DNA of 64,000 nt from contig JABWDB010000008.1 in NCBI GenBank assembly GCA_019614645.1, positions 5,332,001-5,396,000 on the forward strand, read 5' to 3'. The position numbers and the translations under genes are program-made. Shown in pieces: positions 36,001-49,600 of the stretch. Position 1 is the stretch's first letter, and each line of letters starts with the position of its first letter. A model generated the notes under the pieces. The model saw nothing but the letters and a program-made list of their open reading frames with translations, was not told the DNA's origin and did no database searches. This DNA comes from Stratiolaelaps scimitus (lineage: Eukaryota; Arthropoda; Arachnida; Mesostigmata; Laelapidae).

Positions 36001-37340
36001 TAGGCATAATTGTAGCAGCGCTATATAATTGGAATGCACATTTTGCTCGTTTTTCTCTCGCCAACTCACTAACGAGAAAAACCATAATAAGAATAATAAT
36101 AATAATATTAATAATAATAAGAAAGATGGTAATATAAAAAAAATCCCAACACGGGGAAAGGGTTATACATCTCCACCCACGTTTCGTCTATCGCTGTTTT
36201 TTCTGTCATTGTCGTCAGCGATTCTGATACGAACTCGTAGCGACGGCATTGACGTGATGTCGTTCCACCCTCACAATTAGCACCCGGCTCGTCGGGTCGG
36301 GTGTGTCACATTCATTGGTCGGCATTGCAGAAAATGCATTCAATTCAAAATGCTTACATACTACGTACGTCGCGCTCGGTGTTCTTATGTATGCGTGTAT
36401 TGCATGTGTGTATATTATCGGTGTTCTCCTCATATCCGTTGCGTATCGGCTAGTTGATCCTTTTGCCCACCCGATTGCGATGGTACCGTGATGAAAGCAG
36501 GGCTTGCTTCATCAGTCGGTCACTTGACGCCAGCTCGAGTTCTGTGTCGGTATGAAAATGACACATTCGATGTGGTCATATGTTGTCATTACACCTAAAA
36601 GACCAGAATCGAGTCTCGGCGCTACATTGTCATATTTGTACATATCTATGTGGGTGTGTGTGTGTTGCTTCTTGTCCACCTCGTGTAGTGGTTGCTATTT
36701 GTTGCCGCATATTGCCACTTCTTGATTGCATCTTGTTTGTTCGTCTTGTGGGCGAATTGTCTCGCTTGACTCAGCTCGAGTGAAACTGCTGATGAATCAG
36801 TAACAATCTCTCGCTATGGGTGGCTGTGTATCTGTAGTTTCGGCCTCCAAGTGGGCTTGGTTTCGACACAAAGCCATACATATGTCAATATACGGTTGAT
36901 CATCGTCGTCGTAGTGATCACTATTATTATTAATATTGTAATTATTATCTATCTTACTCGTTTATATCGAAACATGCATAGCTATGATATTATCAATGAC
37001 GCACATCGACGAAATTACACCTGATTGCCCTTCTAGGCAATTCTCGATGGCTTTAAATCGAGCATTTTCAAGGTGCCCTCAAAAACCATGAACGTCCTAG
37101 TAAGAGCCGTTTAGATAACGCTAGCCGATCGTCCCTCCCACGTCATTTTCACAGATTGGTCAGATTCAATGCACTGCGTACACAGCACGCATACACTCAT
37201 AGATGATGGTGACCAGGGGTCCTTTGTGTGACGAAACCCCTCCGGTTTCGTTCAAACCCCATGAGTCGTCCACAACTATTTAGCTGGTGTACACACCACA
37301 GTCTACAACTGCCGAGCTGTCGGTTCTTGCATTAGTTCTT
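33100..37340. other. Convergent spacer and probable LRP2 3' UTR
   Basis: AT-rich DNA between the convergent ends of the plus-strand gene and LRP2. LRP2's 3' UTR must occupy part of it. Reading on the minus strand, the first clear AATAAA signals are at 35678-35683 and 35612-35617, which would give a 3' UTR of about 1.7 kb; this is a guess. It holds TA and TTA microsatellites. The open frames here are low-complexity and I call none coding. Confidence 0.5.
35500..35541. repeat. (TTA)n trinucleotide repeat
   Basis: ATT/TTA repeat in the convergent spacer, probably within the LRP2 3' UTR. Confidence 0.85.
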
Positions 37341-37646
37341 CTACGCCTCAGAGGCGTCTTCTTCGACCAGCATTGCCGTATCTTTGTCAGTGTCTTTCGA
37401 CGTTGGATTGAGCGCTTTCTTCTTGAACTTGAGCTGGGGACTACTCTTCTGTGTAATCACTGACGGTGTGAGGATCGCAGAGCCCGATGTACCTGACCCG
37501 GAAATGGCGAGGCCAGGTGATCCGGCGTCCTCCACAAGGGGCTTGCCATCGCCAGGTAGAGCGCCCAGCGCGTCGTACATTGGGTTGGCGAAATCTGTCG
37601 GCTGCTTGACATCGCCAAGATTGAATTCACCACCATCAATTGGATC
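37341..37646 (-). CDS. LRP2: LRP2 terminal coding exon: FxNPxY endocytosis motif and C-terminus
   Basis: 101 residues and a TAG stop at 37341-37343. FANPMY at 37575-37592 is the clathrin-adaptor/Dab-type FxNPxY signal. The end, [18 protein letters not shown], resembles the conserved LRP2 C-terminus. Only one FxNPxY is present; vertebrate LRP2 has two (family knowledge). The last residues SEA are a weak match to a class I PDZ ligand because position 0 is Ala. Acceptor CCCCAG. Confidence 0.95.
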   Translation of the reverse strand, partial: DPIDGGEFNLGDVKQPTDFANPMYDALGALPGDGKPLVEDAGSPGLAISGSGTSGSAILTPSVITQKSSPQLKFKKKALNPTSKDTDKDTAMLVEEDASEA

Positions 37647-40600
37647 CTGGGGATGAACAATGGCGAGACGTTAGGACAATCGGTCGTCAAACGCATAAAG
37701 AATATTCGCTGGGTCACGTCATTTATGGAGTTATTATTATTGTTATTGCTATGACAGTTTATATTAATATTGACGTATTTTCCATAAGTGTTCACACAAT
37801 TGCTACGTTGTCTCCTACACCAGCATCTAATCCCAGGTGTAAAATCGATACTTACTCCATTTGGTTCGTTCCTGGCCGACCTCATGAAATGCGACGAGAA
37901 GTCGACACCGCCGCCACCGAAAGATACACTCGGATTTCCTCCGTAACCATTCGCGGTTTTGCTGCAATTTCGAAGCGACCGCAATGAAATTAATGATCGA
38001 TTGCTGTGGCGCTTGCATACACACGCTATATTTTGCGGGTTTTGGCATATACAGGATATTTTGTGAACGTGTTCCTAGACAATGACCCCGATCACCACGC
38101 AATAACTAAGACCCCTTCTCACCAAGCTCATCATGGACGAGACCAGCCCACCTGTTCTTAATAGGGTTTGAAAATTGCACCTGAACTATATCGTATTGTA
38201 CGCAGAATATAATGAATCATCCAGATTGATTTTTTTATCGTATTGTCAGGTATTTTGACAACTGATTTAAATGATAATACAATAGTATATGATTTCAATT
38301 GATTTAGTCACATTTGAAAAGCCTACATAGGCACCACTGGAGCGAGGGGTGGAAAGATTCGCGTTTGTCTCCCAATGGGTTCTGTCTGCCCTTTGTTAAT
38401 TAGAGACCCGAGGTCTATTGTGTTGAACATCGTGTTTTTTTTTCTAATACGTACAATTGTTTCTTGCGGAACGCAACGAACAGCGCCGCTCCTCCGATCA
38501 TCAGAATGAGAACGACAATGATTGGCGTCATGATCGCGGCGATATCTGGAAAATCACAGTTGAAGATTTCCATTTTAACTCACGAGTTGAGCAGCGTCGA
38601 TTCCTCAATCTTGCCATGGTTTTTGATAGGTAATTAATCAGTCGCAATTCGTTGACTAGCGGGAGGGCGGCCAATCTCTCGTTAGGTTTCTACTTCGAGA
38701 AACTAGAAATCTCTGGCGTAAACACTACGAATTGATAGAGAATACCTGCTCGCCATTGTATAATATATGTGTTACTGGTACAAGTATTGTGGCTATGACA
38801 ACATCACGTCATTTTAGATTCATTTCCGGAGTCATGCAAATAGAGAGACCGGAAGCTTCTGATGGTTAATAGCTTCAATTAATACGATACATTTCAGCAA
38901 TTGTACGAGTGAGTGCACAGAAACACCCGCCCACAGTCGCTCGACACGCGAAACGCTGTAGACACACTGTGAATTATTATTATTATTATTATTGTTATTA
39001 TTAATTATGACATAATAGTGTTATTATTACTATACGTACTGTTATTGTTGCTGGCAATCCTCGTTTTGGCAACAAAGTTCTCGCAGTGCGTTCCCTCAAA
39101 GTCCTCGGAACATTTGCAGACGGCGTGGTCCCCTGACACAGATGTGCACATCCCGCCATTTAGGCATGGACACCTAAACGATTCAACAAAGCATCGATCG
39201 CTTCCTTAGAAGGGTTTCTCTTAAGCAGTCACTAGTCGTTAGCTGTCATCCGCCTGAATGTGAGCCCTTACCGAGATGGCGCTTCGCACTTAACAAACGA
39301 ATTGGACTCAACAGGAATATGCTGAAAGTGTTAATATTTATCTTCCTATTTTCCTAAGAATCATTTGCGCTAAGGCAGCACCCTCTTATTATGCATGGCC
39401 GTGTTATGAAGTAGCGACACAGCACATACACTTCCTCTCAGACGTTTGTGAAAAATCGGAGGATGCATCGATGAGTTCTTACTTGTACGGAGAGGCTTTA
39501 GGCTGCTCGAAGGCGGCGTCACATTTCTGCAGGTTCAGGTTCTTGCTTGAAATTCCGTCTGGGCATGAGCAGCGATAACCTCTAGGTACGAGAAGGCATG
39601 AATGACTGCAGCCCGCAGACGCGCATTTGTTCTCAATAGATGTACTGTACTTGACGTCCTGTACGCGAGCAAACGTAATAGCCAGTTAGTTAACTAGTAA
39701 TCACTGCAAACGAACACTGTAAAATAACTCGTTTTCGAAAATAGCCAGAGAAATATACAGCAATCCACGACCCTATCGAAGGAAACAAGAGGATACTTGC
39801 CTGGAATATTCTCACTTGACTGGGATATTCGAGGCCTCCGCGAACCAGCACTCGAACACCGCGACCAAACTTGTTCATCCTGTAGATTTCGCCACGGTCG
39901 TGACTTGGCCAGTTCACCCAATATAGGGAGTCGCCGAACACATCCAGACCAACAGGGTGTTGCACATCTGTTCATCAGATGAATATATGGCAAAACAAGA
40001 AACATATAGAAGTAATGAAATTATTTTTAAGAAACACGCGTCACCATTTTCGCGGAAGTGCATTCAAGTTTAGGACCAATCTGCAAGTGGACAACAACAA
40101 CATCAGCGACTACCAGAACTTCAGAGGGAGGATAAAGGCCAGGTTCACCTACCGTTTTTAACGACAAATACTCGGTTAGTCCCGTCGGGCTTGGCGGACT
40201 CAATCGTGTTGAGTTTGTTATCTGCCCAGTAGATCCTTTTGTCGCCAGCGAGATAATCGATGGTGATACCGCCAGGAGCCGCGAGACGAGACTTGAATAG
40301 GGTCTGCCGACGACTGCCGTCCATCCACGACGTCTCGATCTGAAATGAAGCACAACGGTTTAAGCCCTCGACGGTTGTCAACTGAATCCCGATTTTTGCG
40401 CGAATGCCTGTGAAATGTCTGGCTAAATGACATGCTTCGCAGCAAAACAGATATTAGAGGACACACGCCGTCTGAGTTTCAGCACTACCTACCTTCGGGT
40501 TGATGCCAATATCCGTCCAGAACAGAACCCCACTTTCCGGGTCGAGAGCCACAGACGTCGGTGCTTCAATGTCGAGGTCGTGTAGAGTTCGCCTGTATCT

Positions 40601-43600
40601 TCCGTCCAGTGTCGTGACCATCAGACGTCCTTTGGGTGCTCGATTATCGAACGACTCTTGATCCATGATGTAGAGGTTCCGCGCCACCCAGTCGACTGCC
40701 ACAGCGGTCGGTGTGTGCAAACCTGATTCATCAAAAACAAAGAGGAAATTTGATATTTTCGACACACAAGAGGTGCTAACCAAATGCCAAGAGGGAATCG
40801 AAGAACCCACGCCATGTGAAGTAAGCTGATGATTTTAACGAGCAAAGAAGATAAAGAAGTTCATGTGAGATCCCGAGGTCGATCGCTGCAAATCAGTCCC
40901 GTCTGTCAGAGTTTGTTTTCAGACAGGCATTGAAAAGGTAAGAACGGCCGTATGTCGAAACTTACCGCTTAACTGCAAGTCCTGCGGGTATTGGGCACCG
41001 AGCTTTTCCGGGTCGCCTGCCAAATCGGGGATGATCGCTCGCTTTATCGACTTGTCGGATTGATCTACCCAGTAGATGAACTTGTCTACAGGATCGTAGT
41101 CGAAGCCATATATGCGTCCCTGATCCGCCACCAGATCGACCTGCTTGTGGGATTCTGCTGAAGGGATCACCAAGCGAATGGCACGTTCGCTAGCGTACAC
41201 GACAACCGGCGGGCCACCGGTTTTCGGATGACACTCCATGTGGACGCGCTCGAACCTATTAGATAACACAAAGAGTGACGTACGATAAAATGTGTTCAAC
41301 AAACTCAACAACTCCGCGTCAATCTCCTCTAGTCCGAGCCGCGCGAAGCATCAAGCTCTCCCCCGTTCGAAAACTTATTTCACTGTCTGCTAAATCATGA
41401 CAATAATAGACGTCGTAATAGTGTACAATGTCGTACCGATAGCTGCATTCTACCATTTGTATATAGTGACTTCGCAATTTTTCATTGTCTTGCTATACTG
41501 TGCGTGTTGCCTATGAATGCTCACCCATCTCGGCAGGTACATCCGTAGGTGCCATTGAGGTTATGGCAGATTTGCGAGCAGTGGTGACCAAAGGTGGCAC
41601 ACTCGTCAATATCCTCGCACATCTTCGTGTTTGTGCCATTGATGCGATAGCCACTTGGGCAGGTGCACAAATAGTCGTGCCTCGAGTTGGCACTCAACGA
41701 TGTACAGTTGTGCTCGCAGCCGCCTCTCGTATCCTTGTTGCATTCGCCAACCTCTGTAATTCGTAAGATGTCGGATGAGAGAACGGAGCTTTGATCGCCG
41801 AGCAAAAACAGCGCTTACGCATAGATCTCTATGTGTGACAGGCAGCACGACCACTGCTTGCATAGCCGCAATGCATTATTATTACTATTATTGTTAAATT
41901 AATGATTCGCATATGTCTTGGCTATATGCCAAGGCGTCCTCCAGCCTTATAATAGCATCGGTTTTCGTCTTTGAACGCCAAGTACGTTTGGCACCATTTG
42001 ACAGGTCGTTAGAAGAAAAAAAGGAAGGAATTAGCAACAAAATCTCGCCACTTACGGCATCCGAGTTCGTCAGAGCGATCGTCGCAATCGAGGTTGTGGT
42101 CGCATAACTGCAAAGAGAGAACAAGCAGAGAATCTATATTTCACGGTTCTATTACACGGCTCAGCAGACGTGACACACACGCTCTGTCCTCCATTCCTAT
42201 CTGATCTTATTGCGTTGCGTAGAATTTCCTTCCGTCGAATAATCCTATTGCTGCTATACGCACACGTGTAGCATAGATTGATTTATGTGAATCGCTTTTA
42301 ACCGTGTGCCTCGCCGCCATGCGGCAAACAGCCGAAACTCGTCAAACGTCAAACTCCTTGACCCACCTTGCTGTTCTCGATGCACTGGCGGCCATTCGCG
42401 CACTTGAACTTGCCGGCAGCACAGACGAGCGGGCCGCGCAATCGATCGCAGAGCTGAAGGGAATTCTCATCGGATCCGTCCCCACAGTCGTCCTTGCCGT
42501 CGCAGAGCTGCCACAGCATCACGCACTTGCGATTCGTGCACTGGAACTTCCGCGTGACGTCGCACTCGTGCTGCTGGCACGTGCTCTCAACCTCATCCGA
42601 CAGATCGCCACAGTCGTCGTCCCGATCGCAAAGGTAGTCGGGCTTGATGCACACCGTGTTGTTGCATTGGAACTGGTTCGGTGGACAGTGCCGGCCGTTC
42701 GGGTATCGCGGCGGGCAGTTTCGTTCGTCCGAGACGTCTCGGCAGTCCTTGTTGCCGTCGCAGACGAGGTTGGCCGCGATACAGTGGCCGCTGGCGCACT
42801 GGAACTGATCGGGACGGCATTTGTGATCGCCGCAGTTCTGCTCGTCGGACCCGTCGTCGCAGTCGGTGTCGTGGTCGCATCGCCATTTGCGCGGGATGCA
42901 GCGTTTGTTCGCGCACTGGAACTCGCTCTCGGAACAGTCCCGGTAGAGGTCTTTGCAGAGGGTGGGCTCCTCGTCCGAATCGTCACCGCAGTCGTCCTCG
43001 AAGTCGCAACGCCACCGAAGCGGTATACAGCGGCCGTTATTACACTTGAAGTCGCCTGTCAGGTGGCACTGCGGACAGACTTCGGGGTTCGTCTCATCCG
43101 AATTGTCCCTGGAACAACGATGACAAATCATAGACGGTCGAGAATGAGATGTGACGCAGAAGAAAAAGAAGAAGACAAGACCGGTGTGTGTGTGTCCAAA
43201 TATAGAATATGTGGTTGGATTTTAAAGAGGAAAAACCGAGAGATAACGACAGAGCTCATGCGCATAACGAGACAGTAACTGAAATAAGGCAGCCCTGAGT
43301 TCCCGCACTCACCTGCAGTCGTCTTTGCCATCGCAAAACAGCCAGGACGGGACGCAGCGGTAGTTCGACGCCGATGGGCACTTCTGCCAGCCAGTCGTGC
43401 AGTTCTGATTTCGGCACTGGTGCGCCGGCTCATCCGAATCGTCGCCGCAGTCGTTGTCAAAGTCGCAGTACCAAAGTTTCGGAATGCATTTTCCATTGTT
43501 ACCTGGCGCGTGCGTTTGGATAGAAAACACATCTAGTTACAAGCGATGACGAAAACGAGCGATTTTGTTTGGATATACTTTCAACATGTATACTATACAC

Positions 43601-46600
43601 GTATATTATCGGCAAATAGCTCTCTCATTTAGCATTACCCCGAACTTCACTCCTACCCCAAGCTACCTGGATTAGCCTCTCGTCCGAGCGGGCTAAACCA
43701 GTGATCTTGGTCTCCGTTGTATGGCACCTCACGCCAACGCACCACGTTTAACTTACATTTAAATTGCGTTTCGGGATCACATTGTCCGTGGTGGCAGATC
43801 GTCGAATTCTCGTCGGATCCGTCAGGGCAGTCGTTGTCACCATCGCACTTCCACGACGACGGGACGCATTTACCTGTCGTCTCACACTTGAAGCTGTTCT
43901 CGCCACAGGGCAGTTTGCAGTTGCTTTCATCGTAGCCGTCAGGGCAATCTCTCTGACCGTCGCATACCTTGATACGCGATACGCACACTGTCTCCGTTGT
44001 TGACGGACATTGGAATTGGCCCTTCTTGCATTTGAACGGCGGGCACCCAGCCTCATCGGTGCCGTCCGAGCAGTCGGCTTCCCCGTCGCATTTCCAGTAC
44101 AGCGGGATGCACTTCTCATCGTCGAGACCCATGCAGCGATGCTGGCTGATCGTGCAGTTCGCAATGCACGTCCGATTGTTGGGCAGCAGCACGAAGTCCT
44201 CGGGACAGGCGCAGCGGAAGTCGGCTGGGAATTTGATGCCGGCCGAATTCGGCGACAGGAGACACAGATGCGAGCAGTTGCCATTGTTCACCTCGCACGG
44301 GTTGTTGTAGGGCAGTTGGCGCAAAGGGTGGTAGACGTGAATGTCGTATGGCCGATGCGACGTGTTGCGAAGCACCTGAAGCCCTTCGCCAGTGAACTTG
44401 TGCGCACGATAGATGCCCTTCATGTTCCAGTCTGTCCAGAAGAGCCAGTCGTCGAACACCGACAGTGCGAACACGTGCGGCACCTTCTGGCCGGAGAGAA
44501 CCGTGTGCCGGTTCTTGCCGTCAAAGTCGGCGTACTCAATATAATCAAGGTGAGCATCCGCCCAGAAGATCTTGTCGGAGAAATAGTCGACGGTGAGCGC
44601 GTTCGGCCAGACCAGCTTGTGCTCATAGGTCACTAGCCGGGTGAAGTTCGAGCCGTCCATGCCGAGTCGAGCGATGAACGCATGATGACCCCAGTCGGTG
44701 AAGAACAAACAGCCAATGCCTGGATGCACAACGACCGCTCGGGGGTCGGAGATCCCACGTGGGAATAGGACCTTTCTCGACGTTCCGTTCAGATGAGACA
44801 CGAACAGTTGTTTGCTGGTCCTGTCTAGCCAGTACAGTTTACGGGTCACCCAGTCGACGGCCATTCCCTCTAAGCCGTGCACGTCGTACTTTACCACGAT
44901 CTCCTCGCCTGTTCCATTGACAAACATACGGTGAATGGTCTTATTGCCAACGTCGGCATAGTAAATTCGCTCCTCTTTGACGTCGAAATCGATCGCCACC
45001 GCGTTTCGGAGGTCCATCTTGACGAGGTTGTACTGCGTGCCGTCGATCGAAGCGTTGCGCAAGTAGTATCTGTTCGAGAAGATGATCCATGGCTCTGGCT
45101 TGGTTTGCAGGCGTTTGCACTTGTGGCCATCCGGCTCACGGCCATAGTAGCGATCGTGACATTTGCAGAAGAACGATCCCGGTGTGTTGACACAGCTCTG
45201 TGAGCAAACGGCAAGTTGTTCCGAGCACTCGTCAATATCAATACACGCCTTGCCATCAGCCATGAGCTTGTAGCCGGCACTGCACTGGCAACGATATGAT
45301 AGAGGTGTATCGATACACATGTGCTCACATCCGTTATTCTCGGGGACGGAGCATTCGTTGATGCCACAGCGTGTCGACTCGTCGGAGCCGTCTCGGCAGT
45401 CGCGCGTTTTGTCGCAGACCTTCGTCAGAGGTATACACTGATCGCCTGTTTTGCACTTGTAGTGGGTCGTCTCATTGCATGTCGAGTTGTTGACACATTC
45501 TGTAATTACACACACACACACAAAACATGAGGAATAATAATAATAATAGTCGAGAAATGGTTGAATATACATGTGTAGTTGTCATGGTGTTCAATTGGTC
45601 AGAGTTCGTTTTGAGATCGGCACGTCGCGCAGCAGATTTCGCGGTATCTTTTTGCCCCATCTTGCAAATGTGAGGCTTGCCTTTTACCTATACTTCGATG
45701 ATGAGAGCAAAATCAGCTACGAATTTGCGGTGGCCTCTTCCGCACCGTCATCGAAGTTTCCGAGCTAGCATATCTACATATATGTGTTGAATGGGACGTT
45801 TGTGTGATTCACTTACTCAGCTCATCGGAACGGTCGCCACAATCGTCTTCGCCGTCGCAGACGTAGTTCTTGCGGATGCATTTCGAGTTTCTGCAGGTGA
45901 ATTCGTCGGAGGTGCACGGGCGGTATTTGCACTCTTTCGGCTCGTCAGATCCGTCGCTGCAATCGTTGTCATGGTCACAGTACCTGAATGGACAGAGGTA
46001 AGGGACAGCTAGACGTTAGCGATTGCGCATTGGTGGCTCTAGGGAAGAGATAGACTCTCAGCAGAGAATGGTTTCAGCAGGCAGAGGCGTCAACCTTGCA
46101 GTGGACCACTTTCACAGAGATTGGAGTGTCTCAGGTGGTGTTGAAGAAAATGTTCTCCTCTCAAAAAAAATTGCCTCTAAGCCAACAGCTGTGCTATCGC
46201 GGTGCTGCCAGTTCCGCCATAGCCATGTTGCCGGGCCCGGTAGTAGTTATGACGGCTAGGTTTTGGGGCTAGAAGATTCTTCATTCCTTAGCTGAACAAT
46301 ACCTATCGCAGGTTTTAGCACTACGATGCAGGATCTAGACACAAGTCAGGTTTCATGTGTAATTTAGTAAGGCGGAGTGTTGTCAGCGCTATCATTTAAT
46401 AGCGACAATTACCATGATGGAGCATCTATAAACCTCTCTTTTGTTTCTTGAGTTTGAACCTTTTTTTTAATTCCTCCTATCAATATTATGCCAGCTGGCA
46501 CTATCTACTCTATAGAGCACGAAACCGAGACGAGGAAGAATAACAACTATAACAACAACATAGATAACAAAAAATACCCAAAAATCAACCTACCAATCCT

Positions 46601-49600
46601 TATTGATGCATCGGCTGTTCGTGCAACGGAACTGATTCTCGCTGCACGGTTCCGGCGTGGGACAGTTAAGCGATTTATCCTCATCCGCGCCATCGACACA
46701 ATCGGGATCGCCATCACATACCCATCGTTTCGGTATGCACGTCGGCCGGTTCCACATTTTGTTCCTACGGCAGGTGAACTCCTTCTCGGTGTCGCACTCG
46801 CGCGAGTTACATTGATGTCTGGCGTCCTCGTCGGAGCCGTCCAGGCAGTCGTCGTCACCGTCGCAGAGGTACGTTCGGGGGATGCAGTTGCCGTTGTCGC
46901 AGGTGAACAGGTCGCCGAAGCAGGTTCGCTTCTCGGATTTGCAGTACTCAGCTGGCTCGTCGGCGCCATCACCGCAGTCGTCATCTCCGTCGCAGTGCCA
47001 ATTGGCCGGGATGCACCTGCGAGTTAGGGAACACGAAGGTGTTTAAGGGTGGAGACGTAAATAATGAATACATAGACGGATAGTTAAAGAGAGAGAGAGA
47101 GAGACAGATCATCAACAATAAGGGCAGGGCGAGGTGTTTGTCAAGGGGAGAGGCGGCGAATCTGTCATTGGAACACAAATCATTTCCAACTCAGTCGGAG
47201 TGAATTGAGAGTATGACAACGGCGCTGCCTTCATGTAGACTATAACATGTAAGCGATTTCAAGAAGAGAGCGGATAGGTAGGGAAATATCTGATAATGGA
47301 AGAGAAAATGAAGCTATTTATTGTATTATATTGAAGTAGCTAGAGTAAGATAGGAGGATAGACTTCAATCCAAAAACACACACACTCTCAACGAGATTTC
47401 CAGCAATCGCCTGTTAGGGTGTCAGTAGTATCAAGTGTACGTAGTTCAGTTCAATCATAACGGCGACGGCCGTAAAAACAGCCAAAAACGAGGCTAAGGG
47501 AGCATCTCGTACCTGTGGTTGGTGCAACGAAAGCTGTTGGCGGGGCATGTCCTTTGCGAGCAGAGTGTCGATATCTCGTCCGAGTTGTCTCCGCAATCGT
47601 TATCGCCGTCACACAGCCAGAAGGGTTCGGCGCATATGTTTGTCGTGGCGCACTTCACCTGCTGGCCGGGACAGGTCCGGTTGTTGGGGCAATGAGAGTG
47701 CGATTCATCAGTGGCATTGCCATCCTTGCAATCATCGCGGCCGTCGCACACCTGATTCTTCGGGATACACTTGAAGTTGGCACAGGTGAACTCGTCTCCG
47801 GCGCATTCCGGATATTTGCAGTCGACCTCATCGCTGTTGTCTCCGCAATCGTTTTCATGGTCACACTTCCACTTGAGTTGAAGGCAGCGGCCGTTCGCGC
47901 ATCGGAACTCGGTTGGCGAGCACGTGTGCACGGTGCAGTACTTGGGATTCTCGTCGGAGCGATCGCCGCAGTCGTCGTCGGAATCGCATGCGTATCGTCG
48001 GTCAATGCACTTGCCGTTAGCGCAGGCGAACTTCGACGGATCACACGTGACGTTCTCGGGCACGCACATCTTGCCCTCGTTGGCGACCTTCATTGTGCTC
48101 TCGCAGAGGCACTCGGGCCCGTTCGGTCCTGGATGGCAGGACTGGGCGCAGCCGCCGTTGTCCAATTGGCACACGGTCTTGTTGCACTTCTGTCTCTCCG
48201 GCGTGTAGACGTGTATGTCGCGTGGCGACTCTTCGAGACGCTTAGCAATCTCCTTCATTCCAGCTCCGGTGTGCTTCTCCGCCCGATAGACGCCCCGGAG
48301 TTGCAGATCTGTCCAGTAGATGTACGGCCCATGGACGGTGATGGCGAACGGGTAGATTGTCGCCGAGATCAGCTCCTCGCGGTCGGTGCCGTCGAGGTTG
48401 GCGCGTTCGATCTTCTCGCGTAACGCGTCGGTCCAATACAGCTTCCGATCGTCGTAGTCAATTGCTAAGCCACTCGGCTGTGTGAGATTCGTTGACACAA
48501 TGGCGGTCTTGTTGTTGCCGGCCATCGTGGCCCGGAAGATCTTGCCTGTGTGCCCGTATCGGCCCCAGTCAGTGTAGTACATATAGCCGTCGCAGGGATC
48601 GAGGACGATCGCTCGAGGCCTCTCGACGTTGGCTATCATGACGATGCTGCTGCCGTCCGTATTCATTGCGTAGATGCTGCGATTTGCCGAATCAGCAAAG
48701 TAGATCTTCTTGTGCGTCCAGTCGAATGCGATCCCCTCCGGGTTCACCGTCTTGTTCAGAACGACATGCACCTTTTGGCCGGGACTCTCGGGATCCATCC
48801 AGGAGATGGCTCCGTCAGGGCGGATCTTCGTGAAGTACATTCGGTGATTGGCGTAGTCGAAGTCCATGCCAACGAGGTTTGTCAGGTTGCCTCTAGGCTG
48901 GAACGGCATCGAAGTCCGTAGTGGATCGAGGAACATCGACCGTATCTCCTTTCGTGTTGTGAAGACGAGGTAAGACTTCACGGCCGAGCAAGCATAACCA
49001 TTTTCATCCAACTGGCCTGAGGCGCACGCGCAGCGGAATTCCTTCCCATTAACCTGCACCGGGAGCGGGAAGCAGAGCTGGCCACATCCGAGTGAACGGC
49101 ATGGTGACTGTGCGGAATACTGACCATTGTCATAGTAAACCATTACGTCACGCAGCATGTTTAGATCGGATTTTACCGTGGTTGGCGTATCGTTCTTCTG
49201 GTTCTTATTGATCTTGAAGATGGTACGAAGGTTACGATCGGCCCAGAATACGTAGTCGCCATAGATAGCAACGCCCATTGGATTGGGTAGTCCACTAACA
49301 ATGACACGTCGATTAGTTCCATCAAAGGCGCACGCCTGAAGGGCATCAATTTTTGAGTCCACCCAGTATATGTCGTTGGTGGCTATGTCGACCGTCAGGT
49401 CACGAGGGGCCGCAATGTCCGTGACGACAATCGACGTCCGGTTCGTACAATCCATAAAGGCGCGCTCAATTTTCGGATACTGTCCCGAGTCGGTCCAGTA
49501 CAGGTAGCGTTTGATTGGATCGACTGCAAGCTCACGCGGCGAATCCGTCGTCGTCTTAAGCAGCACCATGCGATATGACCCGTCCAGCTTCGACACCTCA

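Noticed and set aside
35546..36280. Several short plus-strand frames
   Set aside because: Built from TA/TTA repeats and AT-rich sequence in the probable LRP2 3' UTR.
42304..43278. 324-codon plus-strand open frame
   Set aside because: It mirrors the LRP2 cluster IV exon. Repeated CDG, DC and SDE codons leave the complementary strand free of stops. It has no start context, splice sites or domain of its own.
44010..44636. 208-codon plus-strand open frame
   Set aside because: Antisense shadow of LRP2 propeller 7 and cluster IV.
47515..48423. 302-codon plus-strand open frame
   Set aside because: Antisense shadow of LRP2 cluster III and propeller 6. The product is Ala/Val/Leu-rich, as expected from reversed class A repeats.
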